From the NCBI RefSeq assembly GCF_027922425.1, contig NZ_BSFQ01000024.1, positions 1 to 64,000 of the forward strand: a stretch of DNA of 64,000 nt. Direction: 5' to 3'. Origin of the DNA: Pseudonocardia halophobica (GTDB lineage Bacteria; Actinomycetota; Actinomycetes; Mycobacteriales; Pseudonocardiaceae). Both the position numbers and the translations under genes were made by a program. This document shows positions 1 to 8,322 of the stretch, piece by piece (the stretch's first letter is position 1; the number at the start of each line of letters is the position of its first letter). The notes under the pieces were generated by a model. The model was not told the DNA's origin. It saw only the letters and a list, made by a program, of their open reading frames with translations, and ran no database searches.

Positions 1-430
1 CCTCCTCGATCATCGCCGCGTAGTTCGAGGTCTTGAACTCCCGCGCCGCCACCAACAGCGAGATCCCCGCCTGCCTGAGCACATACTCCAACTCGTGGGT
101 GCGGTAGCTCGGGTTGATGTTCACCAGGATCGCACCGAGCTTCGCCGTCGCGTACTGCAACAACGTCCACTCCGCCATGTTCGGCGCCCAGATCCCCACC
201 CGGTCGCCCTTCTCCACTCCGTCGGCCACCAGACCCAGGGCCAGGGCGTCGACGTCCGCCCGCAGCTGGGCGTAGGTCCACCGCCGGCCCGTCGGGACCT
301 CGACCAGCGCCTCCCGCTCCGGGTCCGCCGCGACCGTCCGGTCGAAGTTGTCCCCGATGGTGTCCCCCAGCAACGGGACGTCGGAGATCCCGGAGGCGTA
401 CGACGGCAGCGCGGGGGTGGAGGTGGTCAC
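1..430 (-). CDS. AMP-dependent acyl-CoA synthetase, N-terminal part (runs off the window)
   Basis: The minus strand opens with GTG at 430, preceded by GAGGAGG at a spacing of about 6 nt, and stays open to the window edge (143 codons seen). The protein has the N-terminal pattern of fatty-acyl-CoA/acyl-CoA synthetases of the ANL superfamily: a TYAQLRADVDALA block, a GDRVGIWAPNMAEW block and a GAILVNINPSYR block. These enzymes activate a carboxylate as acyl-AMP and then transfer it to CoA. The ATP-binding P-loop and the C-terminal domain lie outside the window, so the substrate cannot be judged. It is divergent from serS, and a TCACGTGA palindrome (477-484) sits in the shared upstream region. 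Confidence 0.85.
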   Translation of the reverse strand, partial: MTTSTPALPSYASGISDVPLLGDTIGDNFDRTVAADPEREALVEVPTGRRWTYAQLRADVDALALGLVADGVEKGDRVGIWAPNMAEWTLLQYATAKLGAILVNINPSYRTHELEYVLRQAGISLLVAAREFKTSNYAAMIEE

Positions 431-579
431 CTGCGTCCTCCTCGGAGGGTCGGGCGGCGCAACGTTGTGCGCCCGGTCACGTGATCGCGACTCATCCTGC
501 CGACGACCCGCCCCCGGGCGCCACCCTCCTGTGGGGGAGGAGCGGAAAACGCCCCGCGGTCGGGCGATACGCTCGGGCG

Positions 580-1848
580 ATGCACGACCCCCGCGTCCTG
601 CTCGATCCCGCCACCGACGCGGTGCGCAAGCTCGCGCGCCGCGGCTACTCCCTCGACCTGGAGCGCCTCGAGAAGCTCCTGGGCGTCCGCAACGCGGCCA
701 TCCAGAAGGGCGACGAGTCCCGGGCCGAGGCGAACCGGCTGCAGAAGGCGGTCAAGGGCGCGTCCCCCGAGGAGCGGCCCGCCCTCGTCGAGAAGGCGCG
801 GGAGACGAAGGCCGCGATCACCCTCGCGGAGGAGGAGCACAAGGAGCTCGAGGCCCAGCTCACCGAGTACCTCCTCGAGATCCCGAACCTGCCCGCCGAC
901 GAGCTGCCCGACGGCGCCAGCGACGAGGACGCCGAGGAGGTCCGGACCTGGGGCGAGATCCCGGCCGTCGAGAACCCCCTCGACCACGTCGACCTCGGCG
1001 AGAAGCTCGGGATCCTGGACCTGGCGCGCGCGACCAAGCTGTCGGGCCCGCGGTTCGCCGTGCTCAAGGGCCGCGGTGCCGCGCTCGAGCGCGCGCTCGC
1101 CCGCTTCTTCCTCGACCTGCACACCGAGCGCCACGGGTACACCGAGTGGTCGGTGCCGGCGCTGGTCACGCGTCCGACGATGACCGGCACGGGCCAGCTG
1201 CCCAAGTTCGAGCAGGACCTGTTCCGCACCGAGGTCGCCGACCGGGAGCTGTTCCTCATCCCGACGGCCGAGGTGCCGCTGACCAACCTGCACTCCCGCG
1301 AGACCCTCGCCGCCGAGGAGCTCCCGCTGGCCTACACCGCACAGACGCCGTGCTTCCGCTCGGAGGCCGGGTCGTACGGCAAGGACACCCGCGGGCTGAT
1401 CCGCGTGCACGAGTTCTCGAAGGTCGAGCTGGTCCGCTTCGTCGACCCGGCCCGGTCGCGCGCGGAGCTGGAGGTCCTGCTCGGCCACGCCGAGGCCGTC
1501 GTCCAGGCGCTCGGGCTGGCCTACCGGGTCGTGCGGCTCGCGGCCGGCGACATCGGCTTCTCCGCCGAGTACACCTACGACATCGAGGTGTGGCTGCCCA
1601 GCCAGGGCCGGTACCGCGAGATCAGCTCGGTGTCGGACTTCGGGACCTTCCAGGCCCGCCGCGCCGCGATCCGGACCAAGGCGAAGGACGGCGCCCGGGG
1701 CTTCGCCGCCACGCTCAACGGCTCGGGCCTCCCGATCGGCCGCACCCTCGTCGCCGTCCTGGAGCAGGGGCAGCAGCCCGACGGCAGCGTCCGCATCCCG
1801 CCCGCCCTCGTCCCCTACACCGGCTTCGAGGTCATCGAACCCGCCTGA
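580..1848 (+). CDS. serS: seryl-tRNA synthetase, atypical clade
   Basis: This 422-residue class II aminoacyl-tRNA synthetase charges tRNA-Ser. An N-terminal coiled-coil arm (about residues 30-105) is followed by the catalytic core, with motif 2 around FRSEAGSYGKDTRGL and motif 3 around LNGSGLPIGRTL. The end of the core reads ALVPYTGF, where the common enzyme has a Met-Gly ending. The start (MHDPRVLLD, then RRGYSLDLERLEKLL) differs from the MIDLRLLREDP start of the housekeeping actinobacterial enzyme. The ATG at 580 is chosen because TACGCT (568-573) lies 6 nt upstream like a -10 box, suggesting leaderless translation; an in-frame GTG at 481 is unlikely. It may be a second SerS paralogue; the other copy would lie outside the window. 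Confidence 0.9.
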   Translation: MHDPRVLLDPATDAVRKLARRGYSLDLERLEKLLGVRNAAIQKGDESRAEANRLQKAVKGASPEERPALVEKARETKAAITLAEEEHKELEAQLTEYLLEIPNLPADELPDGASDEDAEEVRTWGEIPAVENPLDHVDLGEKLGILDLARATKLSGPRFAVLKGRGAALERALARFFLDLHTERHGYTEWSVPALVTRPTMTGTGQLPKFEQDLFRTEVADRELFLIPTAEVPLTNLHSRETLAAEELPLAYTAQTPCFRSEAGSYGKDTRGLIRVHEFSKVELVRFVDPARSRAELEVLLGHAEAVVQALGLAYRVVRLAAGDIGFSAEYTYDIEVWLPSQGRYREISSVSDFGTFQARRAAIRTKAKDGARGFAATLNGSGLPIGRTLVAVLEQGQQPDGSVRIPPALVPYTGFEVIEPA

Positions 1849-1852
1849 TCCC

Positions 1853-1961
1853 CGCGAGTCGGGAGTTCCGGCACCGCGAGTCGGGAGTTCCGGCACCGCG
1901 AGTCGGGAGTTCCGGCACCGCGAGTCGGGAGTTCCGGCACCGCGGGTCGCGCTCTGCAGCC
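1853..1961. repeat. 22-bp tandem repeat array R1
   Basis: Four identical tandem copies of a 22-nt unit beginning CGCGAGTCGGGAG start at 1853, 1875, 1897 and 1919, with a degenerate fifth copy at 1941. The array begins 4 nt after the serS stop codon and fills the convergent gap before the XRE regulator. Related arrays lie inside a coding region at 31.8 kb and 33.2 kb. There are no spacers, so this is not a CRISPR. Confidence 0.95.
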
Positions 1962-1995
1962 CCGCCGGTCGGACGCCGCACACCGGCTGGTCGGG

Positions 1996-2595
1996 TCACG
2001 AGCGGGGTGGGCGGAGAGTGGGACCCTCTGGCGGGTGGGCGATGGTGAGCAGCACGTGGACGGGCGCCTCGCCGTGCACCCGCCAGCGGTGGCGCGCCGA
2101 GGCAGGGTGGGCGACGAGCTCGCGCGGCCCCAGCACCACCGTCCCCGCGCCCTCGACCTCCACCTCGAGCCGCCCGTCGACCACGTAGACGGCCATGTCG
2201 CCGGGGAGCGCGAACCACTCCTCGAGGTACTCCCCCGGCGCGACGACGTACTCGATCACCTCGAGCGGGTTCCCCGGCTGCATCACCAGCGCCCGCCCAC
2301 GCGCCGCGTCCGGCCGGTTGGCGACCGGGATCTCGCGGCCCTCGCCGGCCCGCACCACCGTCATCCCGGTGCCGTCGGGAGCGGGCAGCAGCGCGCCCGG
2401 CCGCTCCCCGAGCGCCTCGGCCAGCCGGTACGTCGTGATCATCGACGGCGCGCTGACGCCCCGCTCGATCTGCGAGAGGAACGGCTGGCTCACCCCGGCC
2501 CGCCGCGCCAGCTCGCGCATGGACAGCCCGGTCTTCTCCCGCAGCGCCCGGATCGTGGCCCCCACCCGAGCGTTGAGCGCCGCCTCGTCCTCCAC
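1996..2595 (-). CDS. XRE-family regulator with C-terminal cupin domain
   Basis: This 199-residue protein has an N-terminal HTH_3 domain (about residues 10-62, with LSMRELARRAGVSQPFLSQIERG forming the helix-turn-helix) and a C-terminal cupin barrel (about 105-175, with the GEYLEEWF and LVAHP strands). Such HTH-cupin regulators sense a small molecule in the cupin and control a neighbouring catabolic gene. The GTG at 2595 is chosen because AGGAGGA lies 4-5 nt upstream; an upstream in-frame start at 2661 would run through the divergent promoter. It is divergent from the 2OG-Fe(II) oxygenase at 2686 and probably regulates it. The ligand is unknown. Confidence 0.88.
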   Translation of the reverse strand: MEDEAALNARVGATIRALREKTGLSMRELARRAGVSQPFLSQIERGVSAPSMITTYRLAEALGERPGALLPAPDGTGMTVVRAGEGREIPVANRPDAARGRALVMQPGNPLEVIEYVVAPGEYLEEWFALPGDMAVYVVDGRLEVEVEGAGTVVLGPRELVAHPASARHRWRVHGEAPVHVLLTIAHPPEGPTLRPPRS

Positions 2596-2623
2596 CCGCT
2601 CCTCCTGACCGCATCGACAGTCC

Positions 2624-2666
2624 TTGACAGTCGAACCGAGCAGAATGATAGTCGAGAGCAATCATT
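2624..2666 (+). promoter_or_regulatory. promoter and inverted-repeat operator of the oxygenase gene
   Basis: TTGACA (2624-2629) and GATAGT (2647-2652) are separated by 17 nt and form a good sigma-70-type promoter pointing at the oxygenase. Three copies of a GAYAGTC motif (2616, 2626, 2647) run through it. AATGAT (2644-2649) and ATCATT (2661-2666) form an inverted repeat spanning the -10 box. This looks like the operator of the divergent XRE-cupin protein; that link is inferred. Confidence 0.6.
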
Positions 2667-2685
2667 TCTCACGAGGAGCAGCATC

Positions 2686-3729
2686 ATGGCAGTCGCCGAG
2701 ACCCGCGACGGCGTCCTCGACGTCCCGATCATCGACATCAGCCCGTTCCGCACGGAGGGCACCGAGGAGGACCGTGAGGCGGTGGCCCGCGCCGCGGACC
2801 ACGCCGCCCGGACGGTCGGGTTCATGCAGGTCGTCGGGCACGGGATCCCGCAGGGGACGCTCGACGCCTTCACCGCCGCCATGGACGCGTTCTTCGCCGA
2901 GGACCTCGCGGCCAAGTCCGCCTACCGCTGCCCGCCCGGCGTGAACCGCGGCTACACCCCGCCGAAGTCCGAGTCGCTGGCCAACAGCCTCGGCCTCGTC
3001 TCGGCCGCCGACCTCTTCGAGGCGTTCAACGTGGGCACCCAGGCGAGCGACTTCCCCGGCCTGGCCCTGTCCGAGGCGGACTACGGGACCAACATCTGGC
3101 CGGACACCCCCGGCTTCCGCCCGGCCGTCGAGGCCTGGTTCGCCGCCGCCGGCCGGGTCGCCCGGACGATGACGCGCGTGTTCGGCCGCGCCCTCGGGCT
3201 CGGCGAGGACCACCTGGCCGGCTTCACCGGCCACTCGGTGGACGTCCTGCGGATGATCAACTACCGGCTGCCGTCGGTCGACGCCGAGCTCGAGCCCGAG
3301 CAGGTCGGCATGGGCGCGCACACGGACTACGGCATCGTCACCGTGCTGTGGGCCGATGCGGTGCCCGGCCTGGAGATCCTCGACGGCGAGGGTCGCTGGC
3401 ACCCCGTCGGGCCGGCGCCCGGCGCCCTGCTGGTCAACCTCGGCGACGCGCTCGCCCGTTGGACCAACGACCGCTGGGTCTCGACCCTGCACCGCGTGGC
3501 CGCCCCGCGCGTCGACGGGGTCCTGGTCCCGCGCCGCTCCGCCGCCTTCTTCCACGACGGCGACGTCGACGCCGTGATCGCGCCGCTGCCCACGTGCGTC
3601 GACGCCGAACACCCCGCCCTGTACGAGCCGGTGACGGTCGGCGAGCACCTCCGGGCCAAGCTCGCGGGCTCCCGCGGCGGCGCGCTCACCGAGGGCGCGG
3701 ACCGCGAGGCCGCCCGCCTGTCGCGCTGA
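2686..3729 (+). CDS. 2-oxoglutarate/Fe(II)-dependent oxygenase (isopenicillin N synthase-like)
   Basis: This 347-residue protein has the N-terminal DIOX_N region (VPIIDISPF, then GFMQVVGHGI) and the C-terminal double-stranded beta-helix of the plant/IPNS-type oxygenases. The iron ligands are visible as H212-T-D214 (GAHTDYG) and H269 (STLHRV), with the 2-oxoglutarate-binding R283-x-S285. It should hydroxylate or desaturate a small organic substrate using O2 and 2-oxoglutarate; the substrate is unknown. The ATG at 2686 has an ACGAGGAG ribosome site. It stands alone and divergent from a cupin-HTH regulator, so it is probably substrate-induced. Confidence 0.88.
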   Translation: MAVAETRDGVLDVPIIDISPFRTEGTEEDREAVARAADHAARTVGFMQVVGHGIPQGTLDAFTAAMDAFFAEDLAAKSAYRCPPGVNRGYTPPKSESLANSLGLVSAADLFEAFNVGTQASDFPGLALSEADYGTNIWPDTPGFRPAVEAWFAAAGRVARTMTRVFGRALGLGEDHLAGFTGHSVDVLRMINYRLPSVDAELEPEQVGMGAHTDYGIVTVLWADAVPGLEILDGEGRWHPVGPAPGALLVNLGDALARWTNDRWVSTLHRVAAPRVDGVLVPRRSAAFFHDGDVDAVIAPLPTCVDAEHPALYEPVTVGEHLRAKLAGSRGGALTEGADREAARLSR

Positions 3730-3751
3730 CCGAGCGAGAGCGGCGTTCGCG

Positions 3752-4459
3752 TCAGTGGGGGACGGCGACGCGCCAGTGTGGCTCGGGAAGGGCGTGGACG
3801 TCCGCCGCCCCGGAGAGATCCGCGCGCGAGCCCGCAAGCCATCGCGCCGAGGTGGAGAAGACCACCCGGTCCTCCGGGTTGACCACCACCACGTCCGCGG
3901 CCAGGTCTCCCAGCTCGCGCAGCACGAGGGTCTCGAACCGCGCGACCGGCACGTCCGCGCCGGCGACCCCGACGAACTCCCCGTCGGCAATCACCGGCAG
4001 GGTCAGGGTGAGCAGGTAGCGATCCGTGCCGTGCACGTCCACGTAGGGCCCGACGACGTGTCGCCGGCCGGTGCGCCGCGGCACCGTGAACCATTCGGCG
4101 GAGGCGTAGTCGTAGAAGCCCACGCTGGCCGGGTTGAGGTCCACCTCCAGCATCACCGGCTCGGCGGGACGCCCCGCCGCCTCGTCGGCCTGCCACCACT
4201 CCATCCGCAGGGGCCGGTCGGCGAGCAGCCCCGGCGCCACGATCACGCCCATCCCGACGGCGACCTCCCGCTCCCGGGCGAGCAGGGCCAGCAGGGGCTC
4301 CCGGAGCGCGGTGACGTCCCGGTCGCACATCCGCGCGCCGCGGGCGCCGGCGGCGCGGTACCCCGCCAACAGGCCGTCGTGCACCTCGGCGACCGAGCGG
4401 AAGACCCGCTCGACCACCGATTCGATGACGAGTGCGGCCTGGTCCGCGGGGGCGCTCAC
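3752..4459 (-). CDS. Cache (PDC) sensor-domain protein without membrane or output domain
   Basis: This 235-residue protein resembles a Cache/PDC small-molecule sensing fold: a helical lead (about 1-60), then strands including FYDYASAEWF, VDVHGTDRYLLTLTLPVI and VGVAGADVPV. Unlike most Cache sensors it has no signal peptide, no transmembrane segment and no kinase or methyl-accepting domain, so it should be cytosolic. The GTG at 4459 overlaps the stop of the upstream GntR gene (GTGA), so the two are translationally coupled. I infer it is a sensing partner or ligand-binding accessory of the GntR protein. Confidence 0.75.
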   Translation of the reverse strand: MSAPADQAALVIESVVERVFRSVAEVHDGLLAGYRAAGARGARMCDRDVTALREPLLALLAREREVAVGMGVIVAPGLLADRPLRMEWWQADEAAGRPAEPVMLEVDLNPASVGFYDYASAEWFTVPRRTGRRHVVGPYVDVHGTDRYLLTLTLPVIADGEFVGVAGADVPVARFETLVLRELGDLAADVVVVNPEDRVVFSTSARWLAGSRADLSGAADVHALPEPHWRVAVPH

Positions 4460-5265
4460 GAACCGGCCGCCTCGGGGTAGGCGTCGGTGTGGTCGGCCCG
4501 CCGGTGGCCGCGCCGGGTGAGCCGCACGTGTGCGTCCATCAGCTGCGCCGTGACCGCGGCGACGTGCTCCTCGACCAGCCGGCGCGACGTCGCGGGGTCG
4601 CGGGCCGCGATCGCGTCGACGACCCGGTGGTGGTCCGCGATGGTGGCCGCCAGCTCGGCCTCCGTCCGCTCCGTGCCCCAGAGCAGCTGGCCCAGCTCGA
4701 ACTGCAGCTCGATCTCCTCCCGGGTGAGCCGGACGGACTGCGCGGCCGCGGCGATGTCGATGAACCAGCGCCCCTCGATCCGGCGCTGCTCGGTGCCGCC
4801 GGGCGCCGCCGCGAGCCGCCCCAGCGTCTCCCGGAGCCGCTCGATCTCGGAGTCCGCGGCCCGCTCCGCCGCCAGCCGGGCAGCGGTCCCGCTGACGGCG
4901 GCCCGCACGTCCCCCAGCTCGCGCAGGTCGGTGCTGCCCAGCTCGCGCAGCCGCCCGCGGCTCAGCTCGGTGAGCGCCTCCTCGGACGCCACGACGAAGC
5001 TGCCCCCGCCTCTGCCGCGCCGGGTCGCGACGAGCCCGCGCGCCCGCAGGTCCGACAGCGCGTCCCGCAGGGTGACCGTGGAGACGTTGAGCGACGCGGC
5101 CAGCTGGAGCTCCGACGGGAGCTGCTCGCCGTCGACGATGATCCCGAGGCCGATCGCGCTGCCCAGCCGGCGCACGACGGCCTCGCTGCGCATGGCCCCG
5201 TCGTCCAGGGGAGCGAAGACAGCCCGTCGCGCGTCGCCCGCGGGGAGCCGCACGCGCACCTCCAC
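4456..5265 (-). CDS. GntR-family regulator, FadR/FCD subgroup
   Basis: An N-terminal winged helix (LPSELQLAASLNVSTVTLRDALSDLRARGLV, about residues 49-80) precedes a helical FCD ligand domain (about 110-240) with the metal-binding-type residues of an AAAAQSVR helix and an IADHHRVVDAI block. FCD regulators of this kind usually repress operons for lactate, glycolate or other organic acids. The gene is divergent from the Fe-S/FAD oxidase operon at 5396, which is its likely target. The start is uncertain: GTG at 5265 has a weak ribosome site, and an ATG lies about 24 codons downstream. Confidence 0.85.
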   Translation of the reverse strand: MEVRVRLPAGDARRAVFAPLDDGAMRSEAVVRRLGSAIGLGIIVDGEQLPSELQLAASLNVSTVTLRDALSDLRARGLVATRRGRGGGSFVVASEEALTELSRGRLRELGSTDLRELGDVRAAVSGTAARLAAERAADSEIERLRETLGRLAAAPGGTEQRRIEGRWFIDIAAAAQSVRLTREEIELQFELGQLLWGTERTEAELAATIADHHRVVDAIAARDPATSRRLVEEHVAAVTAQLMDAHVRLTRRGHRRADHTDAYPEAAGS

Positions 5266-5280
5266 AAGATCGGATCCAGC

Positions 5281-5309
5281 CGTGACACGGGTGCCGCGAG
5301 TGTGTCACG
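5281..5309. promoter_or_regulatory. inverted repeat in the GntR/oxidase divergent region
   Basis: CGTGACAC (5281-5288) and GTGTCACG (5302-5309) form a perfect 8-bp inverted repeat with a 13-nt gap, between the GntR gene and the oxidase operon. It abuts the GntR start codon and is a good candidate operator. A CCTAG element (5322-5326) and an AT-rich stretch (5333-5361) follow toward the operon. Confidence 0.5.
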
Positions 5310-5395
5310 CGGCCCGGACAGCCTAGTCGAGAACTTTGAGATGTGATTTCATAGCTTTTCTCCCGACGTGACCGCCACCACATACGGAGGACCGC

Positions 5396-6772
5396 GTGAC
5401 GCAGACCGAACCCGAGCGCACCGTGCGGCCCGACGCACTGCAGAGACCCTTCACCCCCGGCGATCCGGGCAACGACCCCGAGCTCGAGACCTATCCGGAA
5501 ACCGTCCACGGCCCCGTCCCGCTGGAGCTGTCCGACCGGCGCACCGCCGAGTTCGTCGAGGAATGGCGCAACGCCTCGTACAACTGCTACTCGTCCGGCC
5601 ACAAGTTCTGCCGCGAGGTCTGCCCGGTCATGCAGGTGACCCGCAACGAGTCGTGGACCCCGACCGCCTTCCACGCGAACGTCGTCGCGATGGAGAAGGG
5701 CGAGCTCGAGGTCGCCGACATCGCCGCGGACTACGTCAACTGCACCCAGTGCGGCGCGTGCGAGCTGCGCTGCCCCAACACCCTGTTCACCGGCGACTTC
5801 TACCGGTTCCGGACCCGCACCGTGGACGTCGTCAAGGCGGTCCGGGCGCTCGCCGTCGAGTCCGGGGTGCACCAGCCGAACTGGCGGACGTGGAACGCAC
5901 GGACCGACGACAGGACGCACGAGCCGGTCCTCGGTGAGACCGAGATCAGCCAGGAGAACGTCCGCAACTGGGCCGAGGGGCTGGACATCCCCATCGGCGG
6001 CGAGACCGTTCTCTTCGTCGACTGCGAGGCCGCCTTCTACCGCACCGCCGTACCCCGCGCCGTCGCGCAGATCCTGCAGCGGGCCGGCTACGAGTTCGGG
6101 CTGATGGGCGAGCAGTGGTGCTGCGGCGGGCCCGCCGCCGAGATGGGCTACGTCGACCAGGCCAGGCGCTTCGCCCGGCACAACCTCGACAACTGGCGGG
6201 CGACCGGCACGAAGCGGGTCCTGGTGCTCGATCCCCACGACTACATCAGCTTCACCGAGGACTACCCGAAGTACTTCGGTGCGGAGTTCGACATCGAGGT
6301 CGTGCTGGTGGTCGAGGTCCTGGCGGACCTTCTCGCCCAGGGGAAGCTGACCCCGACGGTCCCGGTGAACCGGACGATCACCTACCACGACCCCTGCCGG
6401 CTCAACAAGCGCAAGGGGATCTGGGAGGAGCCCCGCCAGGTCCTCCGGAGCATCCCCGGCCTGACCTTCCACGACGTCGACCGGGTCACCCAGTGGTCCT
6501 ACTGCTCCGGCGGGGGCGGGGGCCTGCCGGTGGAGAAGCCCGAGCTCACCGCCGCGATCTCCGAGAGGCGCCTCGGGCACGCCGCGGAGCTGGGCGTGGA
6601 CACCCTGGTCAGCGCCTGTCCGTGGTCCGAGCGCCCGCTCTCCGAGGCGGGCGACAAGCGGGACATCGACGTGATCGACATCCACGAGATCGTCGCGGAG
6701 TCGCTGGGGATCGAGGTCGGCGGCAGCAGAGGGGCCGTGGGAGACAGACGATGTGGGGGTTGCGCGAAGTGA
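5396..6772 (+). CDS. GlcF-like (Fe-S)-binding oxidoreductase subunit
   Basis: This 458-residue protein carries two ferredoxin-type Cys clusters (around FCREVCPV and NCTQCGACELRCP, about residues 75-130) and two CCG-type domains of the heterodisulfide-reductase/glycolate-oxidase GlcF family. The first CCG domain has a normal WCCGG; the second reads YCSGGGGG, a Cys-to-Ser change. It should pass electrons from the FAD oxidase encoded next to it to a membrane quinone or another acceptor. The GTG at 5396 follows GGAGG at a good spacing. It is the first gene of the operon and its stop overlaps the next start. Confidence 0.82.
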   Translation: MTQTEPERTVRPDALQRPFTPGDPGNDPELETYPETVHGPVPLELSDRRTAEFVEEWRNASYNCYSSGHKFCREVCPVMQVTRNESWTPTAFHANVVAMEKGELEVADIAADYVNCTQCGACELRCPNTLFTGDFYRFRTRTVDVVKAVRALAVESGVHQPNWRTWNARTDDRTHEPVLGETEISQENVRNWAEGLDIPIGGETVLFVDCEAAFYRTAVPRAVAQILQRAGYEFGLMGEQWCCGGPAAEMGYVDQARRFARHNLDNWRATGTKRVLVLDPHDYISFTEDYPKYFGAEFDIEVVLVVEVLADLLAQGKLTPTVPVNRTITYHDPCRLNKRKGIWEEPRQVLRSIPGLTFHDVDRVTQWSYCSGGGGGLPVEKPELTAAISERRLGHAAELGVDTLVSACPWSERPLSEAGDKRDIDVIDIHEIVAESLGIEVGGSRGAVGDRRCGGCAK

Positions 6773-8322
6773 CCGCCCTGGAGCGCCCACCCACCGACCT
6801 GATCGACCGCGTGGTCGAGCGCCTCGCCGGAGTGCTGCGGCCGGACCAGATCCTCACCGCGAAGACGGACCGCTACAACCGCGCCCGCGTCCCCGCGCCG
6901 TTCCCGGTGCACCGGTGGCGCGAGCGGGTGCCGGACCTCGCGGTGCTGCCGGAGTCCACGGAGGAGGTCGCGGCGGTCGTCGCGATCGCGAACGAGCTGA
7001 AGTGCCCGGTCGTCCCGCGGGACGGCGGGACCGGGCTCACCGACGGCGCGGTGCCGCTGCGCGGCGGGATCGTCGTGGACGTCAAGCGGATGAACCAGAT
7101 CCACGAGCTGGACCTGGAGAACCGCACCGTCACCGTCGGCACGGGCATCAACATGCTCAAGCTCAACGAGGTGCTCGGCAAGCACGGTTTGATCTATCCC
7201 GACGACCCGGCGTCGTACCCGTGCTCGCTGGTCGGTGGCCGGATCGGGACGTCCGGCTGGTCGCTGATCGGGGCGCGCTACGGGCACACCCGCGACCTCG
7301 TGCTCAGCTTCGACCTCGTGCTCCCGACGGGCGAGATCCTGCACGTCGGGGACGGGATCGGACGTCAGATCTCGAAGTCGTCGTCCGGCTACCAGCTCAA
7401 GCACCTGTTCATGGGGCACCAGGGCACGCTCGGCATCGCCACGAAGGCCACGCTGAAGCTCTACCCGAAGCCCGAGGCCGAGCTCTCCCCGTTCTGGGCG
7501 TTCGACGACTACGACGCCGCCTACCGCTTCACCGGCGCGCTGGCCCGCGCGGGCGTCGCGACCTTCGCCGGCGCCGTGCTGTTCGACGAGTGGAAGGTCG
7601 CCTACCTCCGCCGGGACGACGAGGCCTACATCCCCCAGCCCGCGGACGTCCGCGCCCTGACCTGTGCCGTCCTGTACGGCTGGGAGGACGAGGTCCGGGT
7701 CGGCGGGAAACGGCTGTTCCGGATCGCGAAGGAGCACGGCGCGCGCTACCTCGGGGACGAGATCTCCGAGGGCGACTGGGCCGCCCGGCACGACCGCTAC
7801 GCCACCCCGCTGCACGGGCGCACCAAGTCCGGGCAGGTCGTGCCGATGTCCTGGCACTGCGAGGACGCGGCGGTCAACTACACGCGTGTCCCGGCCGTCA
7901 CGAAGGCCTGGCACGAGATCGTCGCCGATCTGCGCCGGAAGACGGACGTGTTCGACGACTGGGGCATGTTCGCCTACACCTCGGCCGACACCGGGGTGGA
8001 CTACCTGACCGAGATCGACGTCGGGATCTGGGAGCAGCGCCTCGACGATGACGCGTGGGCGATGTGGGTCAGGGCCAAGCGGGACATCGCCGCGGCGGCC
8101 CTGGCGCACGGCGGGTCGATCAGCGCCTGCCACGGCTCGTGCCGGGAGGGCGAGGTCGATCTCGTGCCGCGCGAGCTGGGGCGCGGGTTCGACGTGATGC
8201 TCGGCGTCAAACGGATGCTCGACCCGAACAACATCATGAACCCGGGCAAGTACCTGCTGGACCTCGCCTACCAGGGCGGCGACCTCGCCGCCCGGCTGGC
8301 CGAGCTGCGAGGTGAGGCATGA
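6769..8322 (+). CDS. FAD-linked oxidase (GlcD / D-lactate dehydrogenase type)
   Basis: This 517-residue protein has an FAD-binding PCMH domain (PRDGGTGLTDGAVPLRGG, about 80-100, and GTSGWSLIGARYGHTRDLV) and an FAD-oxidase C-terminal domain ending in the typical KRMLDPNNIMNPGKY. The family oxidises alpha-hydroxy acids or aromatic alcohols and hands electrons to a partner Fe-S protein, here the upstream gene. The GTG at 6769 overlaps the upstream stop (GTGA); an alternative ATG lies at 6751. The substrate is not evident; the aldehyde dehydrogenase downstream suggests alcohol or aldehyde chemistry. Confidence 0.83.
   Translation: MTALERPPTDLIDRVVERLAGVLRPDQILTAKTDRYNRARVPAPFPVHRWRERVPDLAVLPESTEEVAAVVAIANELKCPVVPRDGGTGLTDGAVPLRGGIVVDVKRMNQIHELDLENRTVTVGTGINMLKLNEVLGKHGLIYPDDPASYPCSLVGGRIGTSGWSLIGARYGHTRDLVLSFDLVLPTGEILHVGDGIGRQISKSSSGYQLKHLFMGHQGTLGIATKATLKLYPKPEAELSPFWAFDDYDAAYRFTGALARAGVATFAGAVLFDEWKVAYLRRDDEAYIPQPADVRALTCAVLYGWEDEVRVGGKRLFRIAKEHGARYLGDEISEGDWAARHDRYATPLHGRTKSGQVVPMSWHCEDAAVNYTRVPAVTKAWHEIVADLRRKTDVFDDWGMFAYTSADTGVDYLTEIDVGIWEQRLDDDAWAMWVRAKRDIAAAALAHGGSISACHGSCREGEVDLVPRELGRGFDVMLGVKRMLDPNNIMNPGKYLLDLAYQGGDLAARLAELRGEA

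Noticed and set aside
4132..4520. Plus-strand open frames opposite the Cache and GntR genes
   Set aside because: They overlap a coupled, family-supported gene pair and have shadow-type composition.
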